Origin: Ypsolopha sequella
Taxonomy: Eukaryota; Arthropoda; Insecta; Lepidoptera; Ypsolophidae
Direction: 5' to 3'
DNA: 64,000 nt
Assembly (NCBI GenBank): GCA_934047225.1
Contig: OW203986.1
Coordinates: forward strand, 22,137,221 to 22,201,220
Shown here: positions 44,130 through 56,165 of the stretch, piece by piece
Numbering within the stretch: position 1 is the stretch's first letter
Layout: the number at the start of each line of letters is the position of its first letter
Notes under the pieces: model-generated
What the model saw: the letters and a program-made list of their open reading frames with translations, nothing else
The model's database searches: none
What the model was told of the DNA's origin: nothing
Translations under genes and position numbers: made by a program

Positions 44130-44460
44130 ATATGAAAAGTATATCAGTAAGTGATCAGCACCAAGTTTGATTTGGCCTTTTTGCAAATTAAGAAAAATAT
44201 TATTTGTTTATTTATTTTTATTAATATTACACTTTTTGTATACATTTAGATGAATAATTAACAACACATTTTTAAAATAAAGAACAGATATTGTGTACAA
44301 AGTCGGCACTCATTGCTAATAGCAATATCTCCCAGGCAACCTTTGGAGAGAATGAAAAAGATGTCAGAAATGAAAAAATAAAAAAACGCGTTTTTCTTAG
44401 AACAGGTCACTGAACCTTGTTACTGAATATTTATATGATCCAGTATAAATTTGGCTATAT
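44130..44460. mobile_element. CATACTGGAGG-family hairpin with a LINE tail inside
   Basis: AGTAAGTGATCAGCACCAAG at the left and GGTCACTGAACCTTGTTAC...CCAGTATAAATTTGG at the right are inverted family motifs. The middle (about 44200-44345) resembles a LINE 3' end (TTTATTTATTTTT). Confidence 0.5.
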
Positions 44461-44529
44461 GAATCAAAACCACTCTATACATATACTGAGAGCTGACGAC
44501 CTCAAAGGTCAGGTAATTGTATCGTCAAT

Positions 44530-45120
44530 GAAACTCAAGGTAATATTTATTTAAGGGGCTATACCGTGAAAATTGACACTTTTTGAAGTTATTTATCTGC
44601 TCTTTTAATGAAGTTCCAAGTAAAATAAATTAGTATAACAATTTTGGGACCTTTTACTAGATTTTGGTCTATCAGAAACGCGATAGGAGGAATTTCATTC
44701 GATAGAAATAATTATTGAAACCAGGTCTAAATTTACCCTTTTTTTGATATTCTGACAAATTAGGATAGCATACAGACTTGAAAAATATTTATTTAGATGG
44801 GTTTTAACTACACCTAAATTACTGGTTATGGAATTTATTGTAGCTATTTTAGTTAATTTTTAATTAATTTAAAACCGACTTTTTGACAATTTTCCCCGAT
44901 TCCGTCCCTTTCGCACTGCGGGTCTTTCTGCCTGGAGTAACGGGGACCTTTGCTAGCACGGTATATCACCTTAAGGCACCCTTTTGCCAAAATCGTCAAA
45001 CTGGCAGGCTGCCAGGTAGGTTCAGGTGTTATGGGGGAGAAAAAAGGCTGCGTCTTAGTATCCAGACTTCCAAATTTGGGGGATGGGCCCCTTCTCCGGG
45101 AAGTACGTTTTTTTATAAAT
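44530..45120 (+). repeat. Repeat family F, longest copy
   Basis: It shares blocks with 14090-14480 (TTCGATAGAAATAATTATTG-like and TTTCGCACTGCGGGTCTTTC-like) and with 26080-26265. Non-coding by eye. Confidence 0.5.
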
Positions 45121-45813
45121 AGCAAAAATAATTAGATACTTTATATCACCAATTCTGTTTCCAACCATGGTCTAATATTTTTTAACCTAACCTACCAGCT
45201 CGCTTCCCAAGTAGCAAACAAATGTCTTAAAAAGGTATTGAAGGTATCTTGAAGGCAAGTTGACCAATTTCAGCTGTTGTCTTGGCTAAAACTATTATGT
45301 CACTTAAGTAATTAATATAATTACATAATATACATAATTAGTTACAAGACTGATGCCGAACAATAGAGTTCGAAATATATCTCTCTCTAAATGTGTTTTT
45401 TGAAATATATATAAATAATAATAAAAAATATAATAAATATATATAAAACCTGAATATATATAAATATTATAATCTTAAAAACGACAAATAAGTCATTACT
45501 CTTTAAAGTCATAATAAAACATCAAACAACATTATAAACAAAACAGTGTTTTTCCACACTAAGCAAAAATTTTGCAAAAAATATCAAAATAACTGAGGTT
45601 TTCCATGCGCGGCTGTTGACTAGAGCGAGATAGACAGTTACAAAATAAAAGGGTTCGAGCAGGACTTATTTCCACGGAGCGTCGACCCTTAAGTCGCAGC
45701 CTTTCCCCTCCATAACTCCTGAACCCACCTAGTGCGACCTGCCAGTGCCAGTTAGACGATTTTGACAAAAGGGTGATTAAAAGGTATGATTGTTCTGAGT
45801 TTCATTGAGTTTC

Positions 45814-45914
45814 AAACCCTGCGGTCCGAAATAGAATTAGAATGGATCATAAGCCATTCACTTCATACTTTCGTAATCGATTTTAGCGATGTAATTCTAT
45901 TTCGGACCGCAGGG
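45814..45914. mobile_element. Short perfect hairpin
   Basis: ACCCTGCGGTCCGAAATAGA and its exact reverse complement lie at the two ends, about 23 bp each. Confidence 0.7.
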
Positions 45915-46084
45915 TATATTACCTAATCTTTGAGGTCATCAGTTCTTGGTTTATTTAATGGAAAACACTGCAACAATAGATGAGACATCTATTTAATTTA
46001 TTGAGAGACATTATGTTTGAGACATTGCGGGACTTTTGCAGTTTTTGCACATCTTTCAGTTTTCTAACAACCTATCCTAGCTGA

Positions 46085-46345
46085 ATTCGTCTTGCGATTT
46101 CATGTACCTGAGATTCATCGGGGACATCTGGCTAGAGGGGAAGACGCACGGTGGACTAGGGCAGTTACAGAGTGGCAGCCGAGGCCAGAAAGTGGTCAGT
46201 GGGTAGACCGATGGCCCGATGGCGAGACGATATCGTCAGGGTTGTTGATGAGCAATGGATGAGGCTGGCGAGAGACCGACGAAATAGACGTGGAGAAGAA
46301 GAGGCCTATGCCCAACAGTGAGTGGATGTGGGCCGAAATTAAAAT
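46085..46345 (+). pseudogene. RTE-type LINE C-terminal fragment
   Basis: The frame KWSVGRPMARWRDDIVRVVD ... RGEEEAYAQQ-stop ends at about 46322. WRDD and EEAYAQQ are hallmarks of the end of lepidopteran RTE-like ORF2. Upstream coding is degraded. Confidence 0.7.
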
Positions 46346-46439
46346 TATATGTTTATAAGCTTAAATTTGACTTGCAAAAAGTGCATTATGTGTACCTACT
46401 TTACAAAATTAACTATTAGAATTTGAAAATATTTTTATT

Positions 46440-46901
46440 TTTATATATATTTTTGACATTTTATTGATAGGCACTTAAATAACATAAATAAAACAAAATT
46501 ATAAATAATACTTAAAATAAACACTAACTACAAAAAAAAAAAAATGAAAATTTTGCCTAAATTAAATAAAAAATATCATTTAGATCGCTGCCGCAGAGGA
46601 GGGTCCCCAGCTGGCTGGTGGCGTTACCCCGTTGGATTGCGAGGGTAATCCGCTGTCCGAGGTAGGTCCCAGCCCGCCGATCACCAGAAGCGCCGACCAG
46701 GCGCGAGGATATTTCTTGGACAAGTCGTCGCGCTTCTGGTCCCCATGGCCCAAGGGTTTCTACCCCAAAAGGCACAAATATGTAACCATCTCCTATGGGT
46801 GCACATGCGCGCCTCTTGGGGGCCTCTGCTGCAGCTGCCGCTGCACCAGCCCTAGTGGAATTATAAAATTGGAGTTTCCGGCAAACAGACAGTGCCACCA
46901 A
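46440..46901 (-). pseudogene. LINE ORF2 C-terminal fragment
   Basis: On the minus strand, FVPFGVETLGPWGPEARRLV ... TYLGQRITLAIQRGNATSQL ... stop at 46557-46559, then a 3' UTR with a TTTATT-rich end. This is the conserved C-terminal block of a lepidopteran non-LTR element; the RT domain is missing. Confidence 0.7.
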
Positions 46902-47149
46902 CTAATCTCTTCAAGTGAACAGAATTGGAACTACAGCTGAATATAATAATGTGCTACATAGTACTTATAAACTCCTAGAGGCGTAAATTACACCGTACTG
47001 AAGGAAATACTAGATTTAATTGCCCGTGATGTGTTTTCACATTATATTTTCTTTTTTTCTCGATAAACGTATAACCAAACTTCTCCACTAGCGACGCCCT
47101 CACCTGAATAAACTAAATGTTACCTGTGCCTGAACAGATAAGATTGTGG

Positions 47150-47245
47150 CACTGTCACTGTAACTAGGTTTAACACTGTCACTGTAACTAGGTTTAGCAC
47201 TGTCACTGTAACTAGGTTTAGCACTGTCACTGTAACTAGGTTTAG
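47150..47245 (+). repeat. 24-bp tandem repeat, four copies
   Basis: The unit CACTGTCACTGTAACTAGGT plus TTAG occurs four times head to tail with one base difference. Confidence 0.9.
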
Positions 47246-47267
47246 TCAATCACCATTTGCAAGATAC

Positions 47268-47522
47268 TTGAAAAAAACATTCGCACTAGCTCGGTCGACA
47301 AAACCACTGAGAAAAATATTCCCTTCGGTCCGGTCAATAGAACTAATAGAAACAAAGGGATGTGGCCGTATAGATGTGGCCAACAAAGCTGCTAAAACCG
47401 CTAATCAAAATGCCCTAGAACTGAAACCAAAAGAAAAACAATGCCCCAAAAGAAAAACAGTAGAAAAGGACAATACAAAGTTTAGAAAAATACAGGCAAC
47501 AGTGGGCGATCTTATCGCTTAA
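47268..47522 (+). CDS. Unrecognised 84-residue Lys-rich reading frame
   Basis: It starts MKKTFALARS and is rich in Lys; no domain is recognised. The segment RIDVANKAAKT reappears as TIDVANKADKT about 500 bp downstream (47860-47895), so both lie in a local duplication. It could be a transposon remnant or chance. Confidence 0.15.
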   Translation: MKKTFALARSTKPLRKIFPSVRSIELIETKGCGRIDVANKAAKTANQNALELKPKEKQCPKRKTVEKDNTKFRKIQATVGDLIA

Positions 47523-48004
47523 GGCGATTTCTTCCAGATACTTCTTTATTGCTAAACCGTCTTACCGCGTTTCCTAGTACGGGTGGAGTGAGCGGCGACG
47601 GGACGCGGTTTATCTGTGGCAGGCAAATAAATGCCGTTTGTAAAATGACTTCGTAATTTTCTAAAAAGCCGAAATCAAAAGTGTTTCACCAAAAAGTAAC
47701 AAATAGGTGTGACGACGGGCGGAGCGAGGTGGAGCGTGTTAGGTTTAGTAATTTAATTCGTCAAATAGCAATAAGCGGGCGTTTAGAAACCGATGACACC
47801 GTTTGTAAACGGCTGAATGTTATTTTTTGCCTGCGACATATCTACTATACGAGTTTTACGATAGATGTGGCCAACAAAGCCGATAAAACTGATTGCTGTT
47901 AGTTAGATCTGAGTCAGAGTAAATGTGGTTTGAATTGTATGGTAAGATTTAAACTAAAAAGAAGTCTAAGATCTGATAAAGTTATCTGAGAACATCAGCT
48001 AGTC

Positions 48005-48090
48005 TAGCATAGCAAACCATATCGAGCTCGATAGCGTGTGGTCTTGTGAATTGTATTCTAAAGGCGTGATATAGTGCTCTCTCTCACATC
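48005..48090 (+). repeat. Repeat fragment shared with 12.76 kb
   Basis: GCAAACCATATCGAGCTCGA onward matches 12757-12820. Confidence 0.5.
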
Positions 48091-48505
48091 ATGTTTTAAA
48101 TGAAACCACATATTCTACCGGTCATACTGAACCACTTTTCCCAAGAAACATAGTTTGGAAAATATTTGAGCTTCAAACAAAAATGTGTGAACCCTAACGC
48201 AACGATATACGGCAGCTTTTTAAGGCAGCGTGTGAAACAGCTGTTCACGAGCAGGGTTCTAAAACAGACCTCTCTCCTGCGAGATAAAAGTTACAGTTAA
48301 ATATATTTTTCTCTGAAGGTTTGTGCGGGTATTTTTCATCAGAGAGTTGTTCAGTATGATAAGTAGAGTATGTGGTTTTATTTAAAGGTTGCAGCCTATT
48401 TACACCCTGTACATATAGATTAACTACTACGTCGAGAAGAATATACATGTTGTATCGAGCGGTTTAAGCTGCAATGCTAGACCGCCAGAAAATATAAAAT
48501 AAATG

Positions 48506-48906
48506 GGTCATTTACTATGAAATTGCCGAAATTTTCTTACAGATTAATGAGTCCATAATTACTGTTATTCAATAGCTACTTCCATGATTTGTTTTTTGTT
48601 TAAAAGTTGCTTTCCAGATTTTATATCTACATATTAAATTTTGTTTTTGTTTTCATTTAGATTACAAAAATTAAATCTTCAAAGACAGATCGTCCTAAAT
48701 GTCATCCATTTCCATGATAAGGTTCGTAATTTTTTTTACAGCTTTTAAAAATTTCAATTAAAGTCACTGTTAGCTTAATGTTGTCTCTAGCATAAATTTT
48801 TTTTTTTAAATTTGTCATACCTTAAAAAAATGCAAAGATTTTTGTACTGAAAATTGAGTTTTCTTTAAATTTTCCCTAGAAAACGGCAATTTCATAGTAA
48901 ATGACC
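48506..48906. mobile_element. TIR element, 401 bp
   Basis: GGTCATTTACTATGAAATTG and its reverse complement are the ends. The interior is homologous to 7793-8010. Confidence 0.75.
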
Positions 48907-48911
48907 TGCTT

Positions 48912-49182
48912 TATACAAGATGTTACAGAAAGGTGTAACCATATCTGAAGAGCTTATTCAGTCAATGGTATAGAACAACTTTTACTATGAAGCCAACCAC
49001 GAAATCTCAAAAAAAAATCTGCCCTTCCATAAATTTCAGCCGAGCGGCATTGCATTTTTCTATGAAACAGTAAATTTTTTTTTTTTGAGATACAGTGTTT
49101 GTTCCATAGTAAAAGTTGTTCTATACCATTGACTGAATAAGCTCTTCAAATATGGTTACACCTTTCTGTTACACGTTGTATA
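48912..49182. mobile_element. Hairpin MITE, about 80-bp arms
   Basis: AGGTGTAACCATATCTGAAG and CTTCAAATATGGTTACACCT pair. CTTTTACTATG / CATAGTAAAAG continues the arms. Confidence 0.75.
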
Positions 49183-49487
49183 TCAAACGTTATAGATCAA
49201 GATGGAATTAATTATATTATATGTAATTATATTAAAATTATATTATATTTAAAAGGAAGGCATAGGAACCTATGCTCAAACGAAGTCTGTCACGAAACTT
49301 ACTTTTGTCCCAATGTTTTACACTATGTCACAGCTGCACAAAATACACGTAAATTTGTATTTACCTGGGTTTTATTAATTATCACCAAAAGGATCATCTG
49401 GAAACTCTAGATTGTGGCAAGTAATTAAACTAATTACGGCAACAATTTGCGTTCATTCTTATAGTAATAAATTATGTTTCCATAAAA

Positions 49488-49575
49488 AAAAGGAACCGGC
49501 CAAGTGCGAGTTGGACTCGCGCATACAGGGTTCCGTACTACCGCAAAGTACGGATACGAAACCCTAAAAACATGG
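49488..49575 (+). repeat. GGTTCCGTAC-type dispersed repeat fragment
   Basis: GGAACCGGCCAAGTGCGAGT ... GGGTTCCGTAC; the opposite end of this common repeat type may be 51575-51675 (AAGGTACGGAACCCT), separated by the LINE at 49.9-51.3 kb. Another relative is at 57125-57540. Confidence 0.45.
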
Positions 49576-49919
49576 TTAATAATAATAATTCTACTTGCAG
49601 CTATGCAACCAACTTAACTTGACCCTAACGATATACTAAACTTTATGTATTAAAAGGGTCTATTTAAGTTGGTAATCGATAATCTACTAAATAATTAAAT
49701 ATTTGTCATTTTTTGATTTTTTTATAAAACAAATATATTAAACAAACATATTTAACAAATTAACATTAATATTATAAAAAAATATTGATAAGATTGCTAA
49801 AATTTAATTAAATTACTAAAAAAACACTGAAATTTAAAACGCACACAACAATTAAAAAGTGCTGATGCTGACGCTATCTGCTCCATACTTGGAACGACGG
49901 AGTGTGTAGCGCAGCCTGC

Positions 49920-51330
49920 CAATGTTTCATAAAGGGCCCGTCCGACCTCCTGGCGACACTGAGGAGACTGTTACCGCTGTCCCGCACCCTGTCCGCCATC
50001 GCAGTTGCTCGCCTGCGCATGGTGGTATAGAAGCAGGTCAACGCGCACTGCGGCGAACATCCCCGACGCGCTGCAGAAGCGGGGCAGCCGCAACAGTACC
50101 CTCATCGCATTATTATATTGAACGCGAAGAGCTTTGTACGACTCCTGCGTATATGATAACCAAAGTGTGCCCGTATAAAAAGATGTGCAAAAGGCTGGGA
50201 ATAAGGTAATTTTCACTTTCTTCGAGCTACAGGCATATTTTTGCTCGCACCGACAACGCTCTCCTTTCTCGTTCAATATCGTCGTCATCCTCAGGTCGGG
50301 TGTCACAATATGACCCAGGTACTTGAAAGTATGTACCTGCTCTAAGGGCACGCCATACAGCCTGACTGGTGGGATCTCTGTCGAAAATTTTGACCCAGAC
50401 TTGAAAAGCATAAGTTTGCTCTTCTTAACATTGTATTTAAGGCCATGACTATGGGCGTAAGTTTCGCATTTGCTTATGAGTTATCTGAGTCCACCTATCA
50501 ACGCACTCAGCAGCACCATATCGTCCGCATAGCTAATGCTGTTAAAGCAAACATCATCAACATGGCATCCAACATGGCAGCCGCTGAGCGTGACGATAAG
50601 CTCGTTAATGTACCGGTTGAAGAACGTTGGTGAACTCAAACCCCCCTGCCTCACCCCGCAACTCAACCTATACGTGTCAGACAGGGCTCCCGCCCACTTA
50701 ACTCTGTTGACCTGGTTCCCGTACCAGTACTGTAAGATGTTAATTACTTCCGGTGCAACTTGAGCCTCGCGCAGCTTCTTTCAGAGCACTGGGTATGAAA
50801 CCAGGTCAAAAGCCTTCGAGAGATCGAGAAAGCAGGCGTATATTGGCGTATTGCGATGCGTGTAATATCTGACGGCATGCTTCATACTCAGAATTGCACT
50901 GTCCGTGGACAGTTTGGGCCTAAACCCAAACTGGTTATCATGCAGAGTGATACTTTTATTTAAGTGAGAATTTAACATGCCGTCAAACACCTTCACAATG
51001 ACCGTAGCTAATGAGATCGGCCTATAGTTGTTTTTATCTGAAATGTCACCAGTTTTATTTTTGACTATGGGCACTACGACCGTTCTCATAAGCTCGTCCG
51101 GCAGATAAAAGTGCCAAATACATAAGTTGAGCAACATGGCGAGGAGACGTGGCAGGTGCGAGCCCGCATGTTGGAGGTGCTCGATGCTGAGCCCATCGTG
51201 CCCTGGAGACTTTTCTCTAGTCATAGACTTAATAGTCTGTGCTATTTCTTTGGCTGTAAACTTAATTTTAGGTTCCAGGTCTTCACTCATTGGGCCAACC
51301 TCAAACATCTCCGCGTGGAAGGAACGTTAA
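49920..51330 (-). pseudogene. CR1/Jockey-like LINE reverse transcriptase, broken
   Basis: Read on the minus strand, 51308-50781 gives the RT fingers/palm (MTREKSPGHDGLSIEHLQHA, NNYRPISLATVIVK, ACFLDLSKAFDLV). 50666-50481 gives GVRQGGLSSPTFF and SISYADDMVLLS. 50411-49971 gives the thumb and C-terminus (HTFKYLGHIV, RLPRFCSASGMF). Each piece is in a different frame with stops between, so it is dead. The 5' endonuclease half is missing. Confidence 0.85.
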
Positions 51331-51339
51331 CGTGGGTCT

Positions 51340-52199
51340 TAAAAATGTTGGCTACGTCATTATCACATGACACTTAATATATGTGTGCTATAGACCTACC
51401 TGTAAACAAGATTTCAAGTTTCTAAGTCAGCTAGAAGTTCCCTTGCGAGTGTCAAAAATTGTTATGAAATTGAATATGTAAAGTGCAATAATTTTTTTTG
51501 TATCAGTTTTCATATCAGAAGCATGATTTATTTACAGCACTATGGGATCGTAGACAACTTGATATCTCATACGGGGCCCGAGCAAAAGGGTCTTGACACA
51601 CAAATGGACAGACGGACAACAAAGTGATCATATCCTATGAAGGTTCCATTTTTTATTTTAAGGTACGGAACCCTAAAAGCAGAAAATAAGGTGCGGAACA
51701 CTTCACCTGTTTGTTGTTTATTTTTATGCCTATTTACAATATACAGTAAATGAAATCTTTTAAATCGCACCACCTACGACGAATGGGGTCTTTGATCAAT
51801 CAGCAATCGTTGAAAAACAAAAGACCTGATAAAAATATGATTGATTGGTGGCTTTGGTATTAAAAACATCATTCTTAATCCGATTAACGTGTAAATAAAA
51901 TAACGTATTTTATTCGCACTTAATTTGTGTCATGTTAAAAAGATCGATAGTTTCTGTAAAATTTTCATCATCTCTCCCTAGGCATCTCACTACGCGGCGC
52001 TTTGCATTTTAACTGTTATTAACAGCCACTTTTTTCTTTTTTATCTACCTTTCCGAAATCTCAAAACCTGAACTCCTTTCACGATACCATCCCGTTCCAT
52101 GAGGCTTCACTGAGGTTTGGAAGATTTTTCGCTCCTTAAATTCGCTTAGAGTTATTTCGAAAACCATTTCGAGATTTAGGTTTAATAAGCCGTATCTCT
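51340..52199. other. Intergenic DNA
   Basis: 51575-51675 is the tail of a GGTTCC-type repeat (CAAATGGACAGACGGACAAC). Nothing else recognised. Confidence 0.35.
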
Positions 52200-52203
52200 T
52201 CTA

Positions 52204-52545
52204 GACTCGACTGTGGAGGTACCACCATCTTACTTGGAGACCCCCTCGAAGTAATTCGGGGGAGAGTAAGAGGACAGCTCACAGGCAAAAAACCAGGAGG
52301 CCCACCATGCCTGGGACCGATGGATGGCGGTATATCCATCCCTAAAATCCGGGCCTTATATGGAACAGACTGGTGATGGGCAGCGGCGTCACTGGTGCGA
52401 GGGTTCCGGCACCGCGCTCACCAACCCGCCTGCCCAGCCTGTGTGAGTATGGGCAATTCTTCCAGGATGACCGCCGGGAGTGGCAAAGTCCTGGAAAGGC
52501 TTATTTCCAGCAGTGGACGAACTACGCTGATGGATGAAGCCGTAT
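52204..52545 (+). repeat. Dispersed retroposon of about 340 bp, copy 1
   Basis: CTCGACTGTGGAGGTACCAC ... CAGCAGTGGACGAACTACGC, highly similar to 63263-63604. The 3' end is the lepidopteran SINE/RTE tail. Confidence 0.7.
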
Positions 52546-52574
52546 GTTAACTTGTGGTCTAAAAAACCTCATGC

Positions 52575-52945
52575 TGATGAATATTCTTAAGAAAAAGCTG
52601 CAACTTCCATTTGCCTTAGTGTGACGTCACTGGAGAAATGGCATTTAGAAATGTGTCCTTTGCTAATAATTTGCTTCCGCCTGATTTGATAGCTGGATGA
52701 CAGATGAGTAGACAGACAGAGACAGACCACTTTTTTATAAGCAATCACACATCACAATCGGTATAATGTCTAAAATTCTCAAGAGACGTCATATCGGACA
52801 ATTCTTTAACAAATCATAAAAAAGTAATCGTTAATTTATATAACAAAATAATGAAAACTATGTTCAAAATAAATTGACGTGTATTCTCCAAAAAGAAATT
52901 AAATACAAATCTTTTAGAAATTAAGCTACGGGAATTCATGTCATT
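52575..52945 (-). repeat. Dispersed repeat of about 390 bp, copy 2
   Basis: Reverse-complement relative of 10865-11255. Confidence 0.6.
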
Positions 52946-54317
52946 TTCTGACACAGTATCTCCAATTATAACAGACATCATTATCCGTTCCTTGTCTTCA
53001 GGATCTATCATCAATCCCTGGAAAAACTGGAAAACCCAAGACAATAATCTGTTTAATTATTTTACAATTGTATTTTGTGCAACTGTGACATAATGTGAAA
53101 CATTGGGACACGAGTTCGTGAGTTTCGTAATAGATTTGCGCGAGTGTCGCAATGTCTAATTATGTTCAGTTGCACACGATACTTTATCTACGACCATCAA
53201 AAACAAACAAAAATGATACTGTCGTGATACTCGTCATGTTGGACTTAGTATGAAGATGCCTGAGACCAATAAGAAGCGAGAAAGTAAACAGGGTGTGGCT
53301 TAAGAAATTAAGACAGACTGTTATTGCTTGTGACTGGTTCTCTAGCAATGTTATAATAAATTTAGCCAATCACAGCGCGGAATTGCGGTGTTATAATGTA
53401 ATATTATGACATCGGATAAACAATCTAGGTACTTATAAAGCTGCTTTTGAAGTTGCAGTATCGGAGTAGATAAAATATCTGAATTATATTTCATACTAAC
53501 ACCTGCTGTGCACTATGTAGTCTGTATATATAAAATTCAAAGTCCTGACTGACTGACTGACTGACTGATATATCAACGCACAGCCTAAACCGCTGGTCCT
53601 AGAGACTTGAAATTTTGCATATACCTTTTATAGTGTAGGCATCAACTAAGAAGGGATTTTTCAAAATTCACCCCCTAAGGGGGTGAAATGGGGGTCCAAA
53701 GTTTTTAATGGGAAACAAGATTTGTTACACTATTTTATTCGAGAATTCACAAGAGTACTCCTATCTATAAATGAGTAAACATGTGTTTCAGTTTTTTTCA
53801 GAATTCCACCCCTAAAAGGGGGAAATGGGGTGACAAAGTCTGAAAATCAACATGGGTATCGTTTGTATGGTTTATCGGGTCGCTGATTACGAAAACAACA
53901 ACGATTTTAAAATCCAACGTAGTGGACGTAAAAAAGGTATTTCCAGAATTCAACCCCTAAAAAGGGGAAATGGGGTGACAAAGTCTGAAAACTAACATGG
54001 GTATCGTTTGTATGATTTATCGGGTCGCTGATTACGAAAAGAACAACGATTTCTAAATCCAACGTAGTGGACGTGAAATACCATCATCCCCTGTTGGGGT
54101 GCGATGGGGTTGATATGTTGAAATGTGTAAATATCAATATGGGTGTCGTTTTTATGGTTTTTTGGGACGTTAATTATGAAAATGGCATCGATTTTGAAAT
54201 TTAATATAGTGGACATGAAAATTCTTGAAAGTATGTGTGCTAGAGCAAATCGGCTGTAACAGACGATCAGACAGACAGCCACACAAGTGATCCTATTAGG
54301 GTTCCATTTTTTCCTTT

Positions 54318-55004
<687 letters not shown>

Positions 55005-55084
55005 AATATCCCAGCAAAATATTTTTGGAATGGAAGGTTGAAGGGGTTGGACCACGGGGTACCAAAAAAAGTTTTTTTTTTATG

Positions 55085-55345
55085 TGAAAACTTTGACGGC
55101 CTGTTTCTCCCAAACGGCTAGACTTAGACCCATGTTGATGGGTGTCTAGGAAAAGGTTTCGACGAGATCTACCTGCCGAAAGTTTCAAAACTTTACAGGC
55201 CCGTATCTCCCAAACAGCTAATGCTAGACCCATGTTCATGGTACTCTAAGAAAAGGGCTCGGCAAGATCTAGATGACGTTAAAAAAAAGTCGAAAAAAAA
55301 ATTGCCAAACATTTGATCGGCCATATCTCCCGAACGGCTAATCGT
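55085..55345 (+). repeat. Diverged tandem unit of about 115 bp, three copies
   Basis: TCTCCCAAACGGCTAGACTT, TCTCCCAAACAGCTAATGCT and TCTCCCGAACGGCTAATCGT start successive units. The first two are followed by AGACCCATGTT(G/C)ATGG. Confidence 0.7.
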
Positions 55346-56051
55346 AGGGAGTTCGGATTTCAACTATTGTGATCGGTCAAGCTGGTTTTAACAGTTTTTT
55401 GACAGTTCCAAAAATTATTCCAATTTGCATAAAACTCAAGGGGCATTCGGGGTCGTCAATTACGCTGCTGTATTCAAATTTGACATTTTTTGACAACTGA
55501 TAGGGATTTTGACACTCTTTCGGAAAAACTTTGATCGGTGAGTCCCCGTGTTTGGCATTCTGGTGAGGCCGAAAAACGAGCATGTGAGGACGGAGAACGC
55601 GCCCGCGAGGCCGAAGGCCGAGCAGGGCGCGTTAGTAGTCTGAGCATGCTTGTTTTTCGGCCGAGCACTACACCTTGACTCCCAGAGGGAGTGAGAGCAC
55701 TTATAATGTCTGTTTCTGAAAAAAAATGTAATTTGTTTCCTGTAGGCCACGCGGGCGAAGCCGCGGGCAGAAGCTAGTTACTTATATTTTAATTTAATTA
55801 GTATATTCTTTTTTATTTTAAACATGTTTTAAGTGTGTGTTTTTCAAGTAAAAAAAGAATTTGTATTTGTATTTGATTACTTACTGAGTTTATTTTGGAT
55901 GTATCTATTAATGTCACATATATCTAGCCGTATAAATGATTAATTGTTTTCATAGAGTAGAAAGATAAAGCTTAGAACCAATCAATGTGACAATAGATAG
56001 TCGAAGATATGGTTGTTTTAATAATACGATAATAACAAAAAAAAAATGGGA

Positions 56052-56088
56052 TATAATAGGATGAAATTGTGTTTAACTTTATAGTCCG
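56052..56088 (+). promoter_or_regulatory. Weak core promoter of lipase C
   Basis: TATAAT at 56052-56057 and an initiator-like TATAGTC about 28 bp later lie roughly 45 bp upstream of the ATG. Neither element is a strong match. Confidence 0.3.
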
Positions 56089-56128
56089 TGTCGAACTCTC
56101 TTAATAAATCATTCTGTGATTAATAAAC

Positions 56129-56165
56129 ATGAGGTTCCTGGTAGTGATAGCCATCGCTTTAGCAG
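56129..56165 (+). CDS. Lipase C exon 1 (signal peptide)
   Basis: MRFLVVIAIALA plus one base, donor GCAG|GTATTT; same phase as in lipases A and B. Confidence 0.8.
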
